From: Chlorocebus sabaeus
Lineage: Eukaryota > Chordata > Mammalia > Primates > Cercopithecidae
Assembly: GCF_047675955.1 (NCBI RefSeq)
Contig: NC_132914.1
Location: forward strand, 129,558,163 to 129,622,162
Direction: 5' to 3'
DNA: 64,000 bases
Under the pieces are notes generated by a model. The model saw only the letters and a list, made by a program, of their open reading frames with translations. It was not told the origin of the DNA and ran no database searches. Numbering within the stretch: the first letter of the stretch is position 1; each line of letters opens with the position of its first letter. Below are positions 8,766-22,265 of the stretch, piece by piece. A program made the position numbers and the translations under genes.

Positions 8766-11700
8766 CCCTGGGCATGGGGAAAGTGGGAAGCACTGGCCTC
8801 GGCTGAGCAGCTGCCGCCACCTGTCCCTATGTGAGCAGGAGAATGGCTCACGGTTTTCGTGTCAAGGTTCTCCCGAGGAACAGTCACTGGTCGTGTGGGG
8901 ATTGAAGGCAGCTCATTCTCAGAAATCGGCCCACGGGATGACAGAGCCTGAAAAACCCAGATCTACAGGGAAGACCCTCAGACTGTCTGAAGGTCGACTG
9001 CCAAGGAGGCCCCATGTCAGGGAGGGAAATCGGTGCAGCTCGAAGTCCACGATTTAAATGTCAGTCTCATCCAAAAACACCCTTGCGGAAGCATCCAGAG
9101 AAACATCTGACCGAATGTCTGGACCCTGTGGCCCAGCCAAGTCTACATGTAAAATTAGCCATCACGGGCCACGCAGACGCCTCTCTGGGTGGCACCGACT
9201 GCGGTGGTCTTCACGGTTCTCTCGAGCTAGAACTTCCCATTCACGGGCAGAGCCTCCCAGCAGGCCCACGGCCCATGCACCGTGGCCCCACAACTGTCCT
9301 CCTGGGTGCAGGGCTTGGTCCACGGGGACATGTGCACCAGCAGACCCCACGAGACCACCCACGCATGTGCAGGCTCTGAGCGAGAGAGACCCTAGACCAC
9401 AGCTGCTACTGTGCCTGTCACATGGAGAAGCAGCCTGAGGATGCAGAGGAAGAGCCGGCCACCCCCAGAGGAGACCTCGGACGGGGAGAGAACAGGGCAA
9501 GGGCTGGCGGGTGACAGGTTTCAGTTCTGGCTCCAAGGAGGGCCGCTGTTGCCTCCGACTTCCCAGAAGTGGCACGAACAAAATCCTCCTATCCCTTAAG
9601 CTGGGTGGAGTTGGGTCCACATCGCTGCAGCTGTGAGTGTCCGGCTGTCCCCACGCGGCGTCCTGAGCGAACATCACATTCTGCTCAGAAGGGACATGTC
9701 ACCTCGCCAGCATCCCCTCACAGGCAGGACACCTCGCCCTTCACCAGGTCCACCTCCTGACAAGACGTGTGGCCGGGGCCCAGGAGTGCCGCGTGGCCGA
9801 CGTTTCGGTCACTTCTGCGGCAAGTCTTGCTCTCCCCGTCGGCTCCTTGGACGTCCCTCCCTGTCACAGCAGGTTGAAGTGGGCCCTGTGAGACCACTGG
9901 TGTCCGTGTAGCAAGAGAGAAGTTTGGGCACAGACAGAGGGAGAAGGCCGCGCGGGCACCGGGGCAGAGGCTGCAGCGAGGTGCGGCCAGGAGGGCGTGG
10001 CGCGGCCTTGCCAGCTGAAGGCCGGATGTCTCTGGTGGGCCTCGCAGGCAGGGCTGGAGAAAGGTATCCGCCGGATTAACGGCTGCACAGCAGGCACCAC
10101 AGTGAGTGGATCTGCTCGAGCAGCGAAGCCACGCCTGGCACAGCAGCTGCAGTTGGAGGCCCCACCTGGGCCAGCCTCAGGCACCCATTGCTTCCCCAGG
10201 ACGCATCTGTCTTCTGCACGGGCCAGATGGCTGAGCCGGATGGGGCTGGGGGTGGATCACCACCGCTGCATCTTCCAAGGACCTGGTGGGGACACTGAGC
10301 TCTGTGGCCCTTCTGCCATGTGGTCTTGCTTTTGATTTATGGCTTTTTTAAAAAAAGTAGAAGCAGCTCTGATGTCTCCCACCAGCATCTTCCTCCAACC
10401 CAGCCCTCACGCCACAGGGCAGGGAGCGGACATGGGGTCTGCCAGCTCTAGTGTGTCCGTTCCAGTTGTGCACCTGGAGCTGGGAAATGGCCCTGGGATG
10501 CATCCCGGGACCCACTGGGCCTGCGGTGTCAAACCTGAGCTAAAATGGCACGGCCACCTGCCCTCCACAAGCCCCTAAGTGGAGAGCCACAGTGATGCTT
10601 TAGGGTTCCCAGAACCAATGTCAGTTCAGCGCCCATGTCCAGGAGTCCCTGAAAGGTCTAGTTCAGATCTGGTCACCGAGGCAGAAGCCCACAGGTCCCG
10701 CAGGGCAGGGTGGGGAAGAGGAGCCCACACTTTCGGGGGGGCCCAGGGCCCTTTCTGAAGGGGTTTGGTATGTAAACCGCACGCATCTGAGAACCCGAGA
10801 CCTGCTGGAGGGGCTGAGACTGGTGTGATGACTCCATTAGACTTTTGTTAATCTAAAACCTTCCTGTTTATGTAGATTAGGTAAAGATTTGGGAGGCCTC
10901 CCATCAGTCCTTGGAAGGAGTGCGGTGGTGGGTCGCCGATGCTACAGGTCCACAACGTCCCCTCGCCTTCAGCTTCACTCCAGTTTCTATTACTCACAGC
11001 CAACTGCGGCCAAGAATACGAAAGCCCAGGAGGAAATCGCTCACGGGTTTTCAATCGTGCCGTTCTGAGCAGCGCGGTGAACCCTCACGCCACCGGGCTC
11101 TGTCCTTCCCGGGTCGGGCGCCCTCCCTGCGCCCAGCGTCTCTGTGCTGCGCACAATGCCAGCCCGCACAGGGTCACGCCACAGGAAAAGGCATCGCGTA
11201 CGGGATTCGGAACCACCTGGGGCTTCGGGCATCCACTGGGGGTCTTGGAAATAGCCCCCACACCTCGCGACAAGGGGGACGACCGCGGGTGCATAAGGCT
11301 ACCCTGACTGCCTCTCGGCCTGGCCGTCCACATGGTCACACCTCCCGCCCTCCCCTGGCAGTGGGTGAGTCCCACCTCTGGCTCTGCCTCCCGGGATCCG
11401 TTCGTCCCGTGGTGCTCAGGTTTCTGAGGCAGTGGCCACGTTTCCCACCAGAAGGAGCCATCATGGAGCCCTCCCAGGTGTGGAGTCCCCACCAATGTAT
11501 TTCTCCCAGCTGTGGTGACAGCCTTGTCCCCAGGCCCCTGCTGGGGTGGCTGGCAGGTCTAACGACAGGTCCAGCCTGACACTGCCGCCTCCCTAGGCCT
11601 CTGGATCCTTCCCTCCAGTTACACCAAGGCAGGTGCGCATTTCCAGCCCTCTCACTGGGCCACCATGGGGCCTGTGTTCCAGGCAGCCAGATAAGCAGCT

Positions 11701-13614
11701 CACACCCATCCTGCCCCCTGAGCTGCAGCCTTCAGCACAGGAGCTCTGCATAGCGAGCCCACTTCCAAAGTCAGCCCAATGCTGCGTTCTGTTCCTCCGT
11801 TACCCACACCCTCAATACCCGCATGCTCACCCTGGGCCCTGATCCCTGGAACTGCTGGAGCTCCAAGACGAACCCTACTCCCCGTGCCTGATTCCTGGGG
11901 CAGCCTTTGCCTGCTGTGGACCGTGTGTGCTCCAGCATGCGGATGAGCTGCTCCAAGCTGTGTGGTGTGTACACGTGGGCCCTGAGCACTTGGGGGTCTC
12001 CCAAGGAGGGAGGACCAGCCACTGGCAGCTGATGAGCTCGTGGGAGGCTGGAGGAGGCAGAGTGGAGCGCCGACATCTGATTTGGGGTGGGGGGACCCAG
12101 GCAGGGACTGCAGGAGGGTGGGGGTAAAACACTGGGGGAGGCAGGGGGAGGACCTGCTGGAGGCTTCTGCTGGGCTGGGGGCAACGCTGGGGGTTCCCAG
12201 GAGGTTGGGCAGGACCGAGAGTCCCAGTGTGGTCGCCAGGGCTCAGTCCAGTGTGGTTGGCTGGTGTCCGGGCGCCAGCACCTCCCGAGCTGAGTGTGTG
12301 CAGATGAGACTGTTTGTTACACAGAGCAGCCCCAGGCCCGTGCCTGGCACCACGACAGTGTGCGGGCCAGACAGGGCCTCCTGCAGCCTCTCCAGGGCAC
12401 CCACGCACAGCACACACGGCAGGCAGCCTCCTCCAACATGAGGCAGTCTCCTCCTCCCGCTCGACACCTCCCAAGCCCCTCCCTATAGCTGGTTGCAAAG
12501 TGCAGGAAACACCTGCCCGGTTTTCTGTCCCAAGGGTGGCTGAGACCCCGGCACTGGACCCCTGAGGCAACCTGTCTAAATGCAGAAGACACGCAGGCCC
12601 ACGGTCCCGGCCACGGCCCCAAGAAACCCACTGCTTTCCCCTGGGGGCTACCAATCGGCCGCCTCTGTGGCCAGGCACAGGCCAGGGAGTGCAGAGAAGC
12701 CCACCCCCGACAGCCAGCCTGAGATGCGGAGACCTCACAGCAGAGCAGAAAGGCCTCACTGCAGTGGGCATCCCGGGCCAGGATTTGGCCATGCCCGGGG
12801 CAGGTATGACAAAGGGGGCCACGTACACTGCATCGTCTCTCGCCGTCCTGCTCCATGCACACTTTGATCAGATCAAATCCCATGGGGTGGGGAATGGGAA
12901 AATACCAGAAATTATTTTCTTTGCAAGTACAAAAGAGCCGTGACTTTTGTTGCGCTAAAAATGAATTCACAGAATGAAGACAGTTCGGGAAGCAGGTGTC
13001 CTCCGATGCACCGGGCCACCCGCCGTCCCAAGCCCAGCCCGCCTTCCCTTCTCCGTGGCCTCCCTTGCAGTGGAGGCTTGGAGGGAGCCAGTCGCTGAGC
13101 CTGCCTCTGCACACATCCAGCTGCCACCTCACCTTCCCCCTCACCCTGGCTCAAGCCCAGGCCTTGGTTTGCAGTTGCTGCTCCCGTCCTCCCTCCCCCA
13201 GCCCACAAGATTCCAGCTGGGAAGGGAAGGGCGGAGAGGCCGGCAGTGTCCCCTCAGGGGAATCCCACCCTTTGCAGGTGATTCCCTGGTGGTCATGGGA
13301 GTCACTGGGTCCCTCCGTCCCTGCTCCACCCTTCCTTGAGAGGAGAGAGGCCTGGGGGTCACCATCTCCCCCGCCCACCTGCTGTCAGCTGGGGTTCCTG
13401 CCCGTCCTTCCCAGTGGCTCCTCTGAGGAAGAGGATGTGGCAACCTCCCCACTGGGCCTTGGGAACACGAAGCCAAACTTGCCGTGAAATTCTCTCCTGT
13501 CACTCAACTGCTTCCCCCTCCTGCCCGGTGTGAACCACTCAGCAAGGCCCCACCCTCAGGAGAGAAAGCACAGGAGATGCTGGAGTGCTGTGAAGGAGAC
13601 TGGGGTACGGGGAC
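8766..13614. other. 4.8 kb unique GC-rich sequence without a supported gene
   Basis: Long overlapping frames exist (for example minus 11875-12828 and 12317-13144), but they compete on the same strand in different phases and show no domain or family resemblance. A G-run cluster lies at 12068-12155. An AT-rich patch sits at about 12890-12975. No interspersed repeat is confidently recognised. Confidence 0.5.
12068..12155 (+). other. G-run cluster with quadruplex potential
   Basis: At least five runs of three or more G lie within 90 bp on the plus strand. This is consistent with a G-quadruplex-capable sequence by the usual run-count rule. Confidence 0.5.
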
Positions 13615-14335
13615 GCTGTGTGTGCACATGTGTGTAGCTGTGTTTGTACATGTGTGTGTACAAATGTGTGCACTCATGAGTGTGTAAGTGTGCATGTGTG
13701 CTTATACATGTCTGTGCACGTGTGTGAATTGTGAGTATGCACATGTGTGCATTGTGAGTATGCACGTGTGCAAGGTGTATGCATGTGTGTATGCACATAT
13801 GGGTGTGTGTACACACATGTGCATGTGTGAAAATGCATGTGTGCATTGTGAAGTACATGAGTGTGCAAGTGTGTGAATGTGTGTAAATGTGCGTACACGT
13901 GTGAGTTTGTATATACAAGTGCATGCATGTGTGTGCGCACACGTGTGTGTACATGTGCATGTGCAAATGTATGTTGTGTGTGTATAGGTGTGAGCATGTG
14001 TATACGTGTGTCTATGCGTGGATGCATGTGTGTACAAGTGCATGCATGTGTGTACCAAGCATGTATGTCCACTTGTGCATCTGCATATATGTACAGGTTT
14101 GTGCATGTCTGTGCATGTGTGGGTGTGCATGTATGTGCATGAGTGCGCGTGTGAGTGTGCATGTGTGTGCATGAGTGCACATGTGTGTACAAGCATGTGA
14201 GTGCATATGCATCTGTGTACACATGCGTGCATGAGGATGTGCACGTGCACAAGCATGTGCGTGTCCCTGTGTGCATGTGTATGTGAGTGCTTTCGTGAGT
14301 GTGCGTGTATGTGTGTATGTGTGAGTGTGTATCTT
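13615..14335 (+). repeat. TG-rich minisatellite array
   Basis: About 720 bp of TGTGTGCATGTG, GTGTACAAGTG and GAGTGTGC words are nearly pure alternating purine/pyrimidine. The open frames on both strands are compositional. Confidence 0.95.
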
Positions 14336-17300
14336 TTGCCCACCTCAGAAGGGTGGTGGAGAGCTGTTCCCTCTGGGGAGACCACATCTGAACTGGATGA
14401 ATGGCGAAAGAGCTGTGTAAAAATTGGGTGAAGATGTTAGCAGGTCGCAAAATCCCCCAGGGCTGAGGCCTTACACGGGATGGACAGAGAGGAACTTTGG
14501 AAACATGAGCGCTCCCCCATTCGCTGTTCTAAGCCCTTGCTGAGTGCAGCTTTTCTGTGCCCAGGATCTGAGCTGAGCGGGGATGTTCCGCTCCGTGCAA
14601 TGCCAGTGCTGACTGGCAGCCGCTGGGGAGAACGGGCCGCCCCTGGAAGGCGCTCCAACTCGAATGATTTATGAGGCGCCCTCAATGTGAGCTGGAACAG
14701 CTTGCTCCTTCACACTAAATAAAACCAAAAGCGGCACAGGAGTGCGGTGGCTGTGAGCGCCTTGTGTATACAAATGACCATCATAAATCTTTCTGTTTCA
14801 TGATGCATCTTTGGGGAGCTTGGCTGAGAAGCCAGAGCTGGAGAGAGCGCCAGGAGGGAGAGGAAGCAGAGTCCAAATGTCCTGTGTGTCTACGTGGGTC
14901 CTGGGGGGGTGGGTGCTGTCCTGCAGGAGACGGGGTCTCTTTTGCTCTCCCTCTCCCCACTCCTGCTGTTCGCAGTTCCTGAATGGCACAAAGCAAGCCT
15001 GTCTGTGCGGAGCGTTGCTGCCGGCCAAGGCGTTCGGCTTGAAAAAGTTCTTGGGAAGCCCAGTGAAGGTCCCTCTGTAACAATCTAGAAGGTCACTTCT
15101 TAGAACAAAGAAACCACCCCTGGTGTTTGGGCCTGACGGGGTTTTGTGTTAATAGAGAAGATTTTGTCAGCGGCAGCAGAGATCCACCGCAAACCAGCCT
15201 AACCAAAGGAGGAAAGATGCTGATTTATAGAACCAGGACTTGCGTAACAAGTCGAGGGCCTCGGGCACAGCTGGATCCAGGAGTTAAATGAAGTCATCGT
15301 GCTCCTTCTGTGGGTGCGTGTGGCTGACTCTCCCCATTCTCAGTGGCCACACTCTACAGCCTCACCACCACACGGGCAAATGCTGAGCCTCTGGTCCTTA
15401 GGGAAACAGGGTCAGGTTCCTTTCAGCCTCTGGTCACCACATTTTCACCACCCATCAGTCTGTCACCTTGGTCTATGTCTATTTCTGCTTAAAGACACTG
15501 TATTTAGTGTATAGAGTTGATTCATTTACTTTGAACTCATGGCCAACAGCCCACACAGGCCTGGGCAACGCCTCTCCATCGCACGTCACAGCTCCTGCAC
15601 TCAGGATCACTGGACAGAACCTCAGCTCTGTTCCTGAGGCCACTCTAAGCTGCAACATCACCAACAAGAGCACAAAAATGCGAACGACGTGACGCTAAAG
15701 AGAAAAGGATGCACGTTTACTCCGAGAGCGGACACAAGAAGGCGGTGCGGCCTCGCTCCCTCCCCGCCAGGGACGCGCATGGCGACGCGGCTTCCCGAAG
15801 CTCTGTGCACGCCTGTGAATGACCAGGAAAGACCCAGGTACTGACCTGGAGATTACGAATACATTTTAGCAAGTAAGTGGACGTGTCTGCGTCTCTGCCC
15901 GCCCCCCTCCCTCCCACCTCCCCTCCATCCTGCGCCCCTGGGCTGACTTGATTCCCTAGCGGGGCCCTCCCAGGATTTCTATCAGCAGCTCCAGATTCGC
16001 CTCTTGCCCCTAGAGTTCCCCACCAGAAATGCCAAGGGCCTCTTCTCAGCAGCCCAGCTACAGCTGCCGGCCCCCAGCAGGCATCTGGTTCCACCCCAAG
16101 AACAGAAGTGGCCTCGTGGGCTCTGTAGGCCAGTGGGTTGGAGGTGGAGAGGGAGAGGCCACGGCTATCGGCGGGTGGCGGGCAACAACCTGGCCTTTAC
16201 CCTCAGGGTCCCTTTGCAGGAAGTCAAAGCCCCCACGCTCAGCGTCCGGAGCTCAGCACCTGCCTGCCCCAACCTGCCTGCCCCTCCATCCCCACGCAGT
16301 GAACAGTGACTCTGTCCCCGCTGTGCCTGGCGGCAAAGTTGACCCCTGACTTCCAATCTGTCAGCAAACACCGTGGGCTCCACCCCCAGGTTAGGTGCAG
16401 AATCTGCCCAATTCTGGCCACCTCTGCAGCCCAGCCTTGACCCCAGGAACCCTAGTCTCTCAGCTGAACAACGGCCGAGGCCATAGCTACAGCACCCACC
16501 GCCCTCCTGCCTCTCCCAGGTCTCAGTCGGTCTCCAGCACAGCAGCTGCCGTCACACTGAGGTCAGTACACTGCCCTCCGCGCCAGGCCCCGCAGCACCC
16601 CCCTCCCTCCCAGTCAAAGGCTCAGTCTTCACGGAGGTCGACCGAGGCCATGCAGCCCTCCCCTGCTCCAGGCAGCTCCCACCCAGGGCCCTCCCGCGCC
16701 AACCCCTCTGCCCGGCGCTCCTCCCTCCAAGGACAACTCCCCGTGTCCTTCTCCTGACCTGGCTGCTCACGGCCACGCAGAGGACACGCTGTGCGCCCTC
16801 GAGCACTCCCAGGCCATTCACACGCATGTCCGTGATGCTGTGGGCAGCGGTCGCTGGGACCCGCCAACGTGGGCTCCGTGTGCTGAAGCCCTGTGGAGGT
16901 GACTGACCGGAGAGCAGGTGCCTCGGCCAAGCCGGGCCCTCTGGGGCCATCATAGGTAAAGTTTTCCCATCTGCAAACGAGAATGCAGGGATACTGACCC
17001 CGCACCATCCGCCGGGACTCCCCAGTGCTCCATGGGTGGGTCTGTCTGCTGCAAGGGTGCACGACCCAGGGGGGGAAATGGAAGACAGCAGAGGTCACCT
17101 GGGGGTAGGAGCCCAGGACGCCCAGCCCGTGACCACACTCAGAGCTGTCTCAGCCCATGGATGACTGCGGTTTCCTTGTGTGCAGACCCCGTGAGGAACC
17201 TGACTGCACAAGGCTCCTCCAGGGCTCCGTGAGGCTCTGTCTTAGGGGCCTTCACCTGCTCTCAGCTTTAAACGAACCACTGAGAATCACCTGTAACCAC

Positions 17301-18379
17301 CTCACAAAGAAAATAAATCTCCGTGCTGGCTTCAAGGCTCTGGGGCCAGGGCTGTGGGCTTTTCAAATCCTGCAGGCTGTGGCCTGGGCATTTGCCAACT
17401 CTCACTACTGCGTAATTTAATCTAATTGATCAATTAAATCCAGATAATTTTTAAACAAGCTGTAATAACAGTTATATAATTTCAGTACCACGTATAATTA
17501 TCTTTACCAAAGGAAATGACTTTTGAAGACGTGCCGTCTGCGTTCTGGAAAGTGTCACCTCTGGAGCTGCAGGACTGGCAGGCAGCTGTCCTCTGAGCCG
17601 GCCGACCCTGGGACGTCAAGGTTGCCCTCGGAGGAGGCCGTCACTGTGGGTCTGAGTCCCGCGGCCCTTCTGAACCACCACGTCGTGTGGCCTGTGGGGA
17701 TGCTGTGACGCCTTCTGTGTCATCCGTAAGAATGAGAAACAACCGCCTGGATCTGTGGAGTTAGGAATCCGTTTCTATTGCCACAGTTACACTGTGTGAC
17801 AACCACATAAATCCTCAGAGAAGAGCAGGAAATACTCACTTTTGCTCACGAATCTGTGGGTTGGCTGTGGGTTCTGAGGACTTGGTTGGGCCTATGAATC
17901 CGTGGCCGGCTCTGGGTCTCCCCAGACTTGGCCATGTTCACCTGTGAATCTGTGGACCCTGTGGGTCCCCCTGGACTTGGTTGGGCTTACCTGTGAATCA
18001 GTGGCTGGCTATGGGTTTGTCGGTGGCTCTGCTGCCCCACCTGGCTCCTCTGTCTGGGCGTCCATTGAGATGATCCCACTCTCTCCTGGAGAGCTGGCCT
18101 GGGCACATTTCCGTGGCGATCATGGGGTCAGAAAAGACACGAAGATACTCAAGTGCCGTTCTGAGCCCTGCGTGCATCCTGGTGGCCGCTGTCCCAGGCA
18201 GCAGAGGTCCACTTCGGGGGACTGGTCGCACCTGTGACCTGGGCGCAGCCGTCCGCGCCCCAGCCTCCGCCTGGTACACCTTGGGTTCCTCCCACTCTGA
18301 TGCCGCGGTGGTGTCGGGTGGCCTCTGGGTGCCCTTCAAGGTGGGGGGGTGGAAACTTACAGGCTTCTGTGTCCTGGAG
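14336..18379. other. 4 kb unique sequence with weak ancient-repeat traces
   Basis: No gene is supported. Around 15195-15300 (TTATAGAACCAGGACTTGCG, CACAGCTGGATCCAGG) and 17840-17960 (TGCTCACGAATCTGTGGGTT) the wording resembles common ancient interspersed repeats whose family I cannot assign. An AT-rich island at 17400-17520 carries a 14-bp TAATTG palindrome. Confidence 0.45.
17423..17436. promoter_or_regulatory. TAATTGATCAATTA perfect palindrome in AT-rich island
   Basis: This 14-bp perfect inverted repeat is made of two TAATTG homeodomain-like cores. It sits inside about 110 bp of AT-rich DNA surrounded by GC-rich sequence. A regulatory role is inferred, not shown. Confidence 0.35.
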
Positions 18380-18500
18380 ACCCACACTGGGGACACGCCT
18401 GAGCTCAGGTCTGGCTCTGTGACCTCGAGCAAGTTACCCCACCTTCCCGTGCCTCAACCTAACCTCGCTTCACCTGTCAAACGCCAGCACCCACCCGGCC
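18380..18500 (+). repeat. MIR SINE remnant
   Basis: GGCTCTGTGACCTCGAGCAAGTTACCCC, followed by a CCGTGCCTCA wording, matches the sense MIR core (CTGTGTGACCTTGGGCAAGT in the consensus). A second, weaker MIR-like patch may lie at 18590-18690. Confidence 0.6.
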
Positions 18501-19149
18501 CTGGCAGAGTCGCACAGGGAGCGTGCAGGGCGCTGACCCCACAGCAACACCCACACAGCGTGAGCCCCGCCCAAGCCCCGCTGCTTAGTTCATTTCATGA
18601 CAGACACTGGGAGAGCCATAAGTCCCCATCCCGACACAGAGGAGCCGAGGCCAGGGAGGCGGAGGCTGGAGCTGGTCGCCGGCGTTCAGTTCTGGGCCCG
18701 CCACGGAGTCCGTGTGCCAGGCAGCCTAACGAGCCCTGCTGGCCGGGCGCCTCCACCTCCAAACACATACCCTCTTGTGGCTCTGGAGGCCATGGCCTGC
18801 ACAGCTGCTTCCTTCTGAGGTGGGAGGTGCAGTCTGTCCCTGCCTTTCTCCAGGGCGGCTGGCGTTCTCCACCTTTCCTGGCTCTAGACCCGTCTCCCAG
18901 CCTCTGGCTTCATCTCCCGTGGCCTCCTCCCTGTGTGCGTGTTTCTGTGCCCGGATCTCCCCTTTTCATCAGGGCACAGTCGTGCTAGGTTCAACCCATC
19001 CCACTCCAGGGTGGCCTCATCTTAACCCCTCACGGCTGCCACAGCCCCAGATCCAACCGAGGTCACGCACACGGGTTCTGGGAGGTCAGGGCCCCCACAG
19101 TGACTGTGGGGAAATGTGAGTGAACCTGGGATAACCGGTGAAGAGCATG
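18501..19149. other. unique sequence
   Basis: No gene is seen. There is a possible weak MIR trace at 18590-18690. Confidence 0.4.
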
Positions 19150-19279
19150 AGCCTCGAACAAGTCCTTCAGCTCTCTGGGCCGTCCCGTCCTGTCTGTGTC
19201 TGCGAGATGACCTTGCTGTTCCACCCGGGCCGTGAGGAGGATTGAAGAGGAAATGCGTGTCGAAGGCAAGGCACAGACC
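19150..19279 (+). repeat. MIR SINE remnant
   Basis: AAGTCCTTCAGCTCTCTGGGC, then TGAGGAGGATTGAAGAGGAAATGCGTGTC, follows the 3' half of sense MIR. The assignment is moderate. Confidence 0.55.
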
Positions 19280-19441
19280 AGCCACGAGCAGCTCAGGCTG
19301 CACCAGCCAGAGTTACAGCCACGAGCAGCTCAGGCTGCACCAGCCACAGTTACAGCCACGAGCCACGAGCCACGAGCAGCTCAGGCTGCACCAGGCACAG
19401 TTATAGCCACGAGCCACGAGCAGCTCAGCCACAGTTACAGT
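19280..19441 (+). repeat. short tandem repeat of a 35-45-bp unit
   Basis: Four imperfect copies of a unit containing CACGAGCAGCTCAGGCTGCA are present, with internal triplication of a 7-bp GCCACGA word near 19357-19375. Confidence 0.9.
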
Positions 19442-20496
19442 TGGCCTGAGCGAGGAGACTGCCCCAACCCAGCCCCAGTCTCCACCACCTCTTTTCCTCC
19501 ATCTCTGTCTCCCATTTTCTCCTCTGACCCAGAATCCTTTCTGCCCCTGTAGCCGAGGCCCAAAGAAAAGGCCTTTCCTCCTGGTCAGAACTCTATCTCC
19601 TTCATCGGCCCCTTGAGGAGCTGGGAGGGGCCTCTCAGAGCCCCTCATGAGGAAATTCCCAACGTTTCCTCTTAACTGCAGCAACAAAGCTTTTGTTAAT
19701 TCTCTGTAAGTGTAAATGTTCCCACAGGCCCCAATTACAGGCCTCCAGGGAAGTGAGTTTTCCCAAACAAGCACCATTTTAATTTGAATATCAAACACTT
19801 TACACAACAGGGCTGCTGCAGTGGGTTCCCATGGATCCAGGTCCCGGGAGAGCCAGGGCACCCTTTGGAACCCTGGGATCCCCACTTCAGTCAGCCCCTA
19901 CTTGCTTTCTCTAAGGAGGTACCCTTGGGACCCAGGACTCCCCAGGCCTCAGAAGTGGAGGGAAAGCAGATTTGGAGGAACCTGGAGCCCCCTGGGGGAT
20001 GGAGGCCTGGGAGGGACCCTGGCCCACCTTCCTGGAATGCAGCGGGTGGAGGGAAAGGGTCCTGCTCCCAAGGCCCTTGATTTCCTTCTCTTCTACACTT
20101 CACCTGCATTCTGAAAAGATGCTTTCAATATTTCCAGTGAATACGTCTTCTGTGGCACACCAACACTGCTTTAAGTTTTTTAGTTATTGGCCAATATTTT
20201 CAAAGCAGAAAATTTTGCAGTTTTTCTGGTGTCTGTAGAAGTATTAGAAAATGTGGCTGCATAGAGCTCCTGTTTCCTCACGGCAGACGGTGGTGGACCT
20301 GAGTAAGTACTGCTGCTTTTAGAAGAATATGCAAAATCCAATTTCCCACAATTCCCATCCAGCCCACATCAAACTTCCTGCCCATATCAATACATCCCTG
20401 GCTTGTGGACTTTCATATTTGGAATCACGTTTACAGAGTTCTCCGACCTCTCTTCAGATCTCCTGTTTCAGGAACAAAGTTCTGCGATCACTACCG
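19442..20496. other. unique sequence with an AT-rich block
   Basis: Positions 19665-19805 are AT-rich with TTTTAATTTGAATATC and CCCAATTACAGG words, resembling conserved non-coding DNA. No gene is supported. Confidence 0.4.
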
Positions 20497-22265
20497 TAAT
20501 CTCCACCACTACCCACTCCACCACCAATACCACCATCACCATAATTATCATCATCATAATCACTACCATTCATAATCACTGCCATTTTCATCACCACCAC
20601 CACCATCATCATTATCAGTCACCACCATCACCATCATCACCACCATCACCATCACCATCATCACCATCATCACCATCACCATCACCATACTTATCATCAT
20701 CATCACCATCATCATCACTATCACTATTATCACCATCACTATTATCATCACCATCATTATCACACCATCACCATCATCATCACCATCACCACCATCATCA
20801 CCATCACCACCGTTATCATCATCATCACCATCACCACTATTATCATCACATAATCACTACCATTTTCATCACCACCACCACCATCATCATTATCCGTCAC
20901 CATCATCACCATCACCACCATCATCACCATCACCATCACCATCATCACTACCATCATCACCACCATCACCACCACCATCATCACCATCATCATCATCATC
21001 ATCACCATTATCACATCACCACCATTATCATCATCACCATCACCATTATCATCACATAATCACTACCATTTTCATCACCATCACCACCATCATCATTATC
21101 AGTCACCATCATCACCATCATCACCACCATCATCACCATCATCACCACCATCACCACCATCATCACCACCATCACCATCATCACCACCATCATCACCACC
21201 ATCACCACCATCACCACCATCACCATCACCATCATCACCATCACCTCCACCACCATCACCATCACCACCATCATCATTATCAGTCACCATCATCACCATC
21301 ATCACCATCACCACCATCATCACCACCATCACCACCACCATCACCACCATCACCACCATCATCACCACCATCACCACCATCACCACCATCATCACCATCA
21401 CCACCATTATCATCATCATCACCGTCACCACTATCATAATCACATAATCACTACCATTTTCATCACCACCACCACCATCATCATTATCAGTCACCATCAC
21501 CACCATCACCATCACCATCACCACCATCACCACCATCATTACCACCATCACCATCACCATCATCACCATCATCATCACCACCATCATCACCACCATCACC
21601 ATCATCACCATCATCATCATCACCACCATTATCATCATCATCACCATCACCATTATCATCACATAATCACTACCATTTTCATCACCACCACCACCATCAT
21701 CCTTATCAGTCACCATCACCACTATCACCATCACCACCATCACCATCGCCATCATCACCATCACCATCATCACCATCATCATCATCACCATTATCACCAT
21801 CACCATCATCATCATCACCATCACCATTATCATCACATAATCATTACCATTTTCATCACCATCATCACCATCACCATTATCATCACATAATCATTACCAT
21901 TTTCATCACCATCATCACCATCACCATTATCATCATCACATAATCACTACCATTTTTGTCACCACCACCACCATCATCATTATCAGTCACCATCATCACC
22001 ATCACCACCATCATCACCATCATCACCACCATCACCATCACCATCATCACTATCATCATCATCACCATCATCACACCATCGTCATCACCATCACCACCAT
22101 TATCATCATCATCACCATCACCATTATCATCACCACATAATCACTACCATTTTCATCACCATCACCACCATCACCATCATCAGTCACCATTATCACCATC
22201 ACACCACCATCACCATCACCATCATTATCACTATCATCATGGTCTCCACCTCCATCACTACCAAC
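20497..22265. repeat. 1.77-kb (ATC/ACC)n trinucleotide-family array with higher-order structure
   Basis: This is an uninterrupted mixture of ATC and ACC triplets. Every 50-390 bp it is punctuated by a longer block containing TAATCACTACCATTTTCATC, seen near 20570, 20851, 21055, 21448, 21663, 21838, 21889, 21941 and 22138. It is open on both strands (His-rich on plus, Met/Val/Asp-rich on minus) purely because the period is three. Confidence 0.97.

Noticed and set aside
11875..13144. Two long minus-strand frames (317 and 275 codons)
   Set aside because: They overlap in different phases on the same strand, are Pro/Gly/Arg/Cys-rich without domains, and sit in stop-poor GC-rich DNA. No splice or homology support.
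20403..21836. His-rich plus frame and Met/Val/Asp-rich minus frame
   Set aside because: A trinucleotide array is open in every non-stop phase. There is no start context or non-repeat domain.
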